Shown here: piece after piece, positions 32,758 to 33,166 of the stretch | Layout of the letters: each line of letters opens with the position of its first letter | Numbering within the stretch: position 1 is the stretch's first letter | The notes under the pieces: generated by a model | Seen by the model: only the letters and a program-made list of their open reading frames with translations | The model's database searches: none | Told to the model about the DNA's origin: nothing | NCBI GenBank assembly: GCA_913055205.1 | Contig: CAJXJN010000020.1 | Location: 1 to 33,166, forward strand | Origin: an uncultured Sulfurovum sp. | Lineage (GTDB): Bacteria; Campylobacterota; Campylobacteria; Campylobacterales; Sulfurovaceae | Direction: 5' to 3' | DNA: 33,166 nucleotides | Made by a program: the position numbers and the translations under genes

Positions 32758-33166
32758 ATGAGATTACATACTTTATTAATTGCTCTCTTGACTACACTGA
32801 TACTTACACTAAATGGATGTGGTGGGGGAGGCTCCGGTAGCGGAGAAACAGACAGTACAGCTCCAAGTTTTACTTCAAACAATTCCATCACTATGAAAGA
32901 AAATCATGTTTTTGTTACTACTGTCCATGCCGATGACGATTCTACGGTAACCTATAGTATCATAAGTGGTAAAATGATGGTTCTAAATTTGCTATCGATA
33001 GCAGTTCAGGTAACTTACGATTCATGGCAGGACCAAACTTTGAAAACCCTATAGACAGCAATATAGATAATACCTATGCAAGCTATTCTTCTCCAGGATC
33101 AAATATCTTGGTGGAAATTTCACTTTATTCTTCCACCCGTTTCACGTTTTGCCTTCCACTTTTCCA
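32758..33166 (+). pseudogene. Cadherin-like lipoprotein, frameshifted and cut by the window edge
   Basis: N-terminal lipobox (LLIALLTTLILTLNGCGGGG, Cys about residue 21), then a cadherin-like repeat: APSFTSNNSITMKENHV, VHADDDSTVTYSIISG. The frame then changes: the expected continuation NDGSKFAIDSSSGNLRF, with NFENPIDSNIDNTY, is in another frame after the AAAA at 32971-32974. Adding one A would join the frames. The second frame is open to the window end. Such proteins are surface or outer-membrane adhesins, often very large. Could be a real disruption or a sequence error at the contig end. The ATG at 32758 is chosen because GGAG lies 8-9 nt before it. Confidence 0.6.

Overview
The window looks like a chromosomal segment of a marine or vent-type Campylobacterota bacterium, most likely Sulfurovum or a relative. 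The evidence is AT-rich DNA, AAGGA-type ribosome binding sites, TATAAT -10 boxes with weak -35 boxes, and a gene neighbourhood (ilvC, divergent polysaccharide deacetylase, dprA, rnr, holA, then rpsF-ssb-rpsR) that I recall being partly conserved in Campylobacter jejuni. The genus is an inference; there is no rRNA in the window.

Layout. (1) Positions 1-5995, minus strand: a tetR-tolC-adaptor-RND operon encoding a tripartite efflux pump, with an operator over its promoter (6015-6027), followed by a frameshifted PGPGW-family membrane protein gene cut by the window edge. (2) 6222-15438, plus strand: a type I restriction-modification island. Between hsdM, hsdS and hsdR sit accessory genes: a PIN-like nuclease, an unrecognised membrane/coiled-coil protein, a DUF6088/AbiEi-like antitoxin with its own inverted-repeat operator, a 50-residue Fic-antitoxin-like protein, up to three relics of rhuM-like genes, and a duplicated 3' end of hsdS. 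Five near-perfect palindromes are scattered here, one inserted in frame inside hsdM. (3) 15532-24935: housekeeping and envelope genes (nagZ-like, three small unknowns, a candidate small RNA, a periplasmic thioredoxin, dprA, an SLC13 carboxylate transporter, a divergent polysaccharide deacetylase, ilvC, an M15 peptidase, htpX). (4) 25187-32557: rnr and holA, separated by an opposite-strand cassette (S8 protease with a glycine-rich Cys-containing C-terminal sorting tail, a CPBP intramembrane protease, and a lipoprotein carrying only a subtilisin-propeptide-like domain), then rpsF-ssb-rpsR. (5) The right edge holds a frameshifted cadherin-like lipoprotein gene.

How genes work together. The pump genes overlap by 4 nt or abut and are probably autorepressed by the TetR protein. 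HsdM, HsdS and HsdR form a complete restriction enzyme; the genes between them look like exchangeable defence cassettes, some decayed. The S8/CPBP/propeptide-lipoprotein trio reads as a self-contained secreted protease unit: the CPBP protease would process the tail of its neighbour, and the lipoprotein could fold or inhibit the same enzyme.

The items most worth follow-up are the S8-CPBP-I9 cassette, the hsdS-3'-end-flanked PIN gene, the palindromes embedded in the restriction island, the unknown 310-residue membrane protein, and the candidate RNA at 17782-17886 whose loop carries an anti-Shine-Dalgarno-like CCTCCTCC. No tRNA, rRNA, CRISPR array, complete transposon or prophage was seen.
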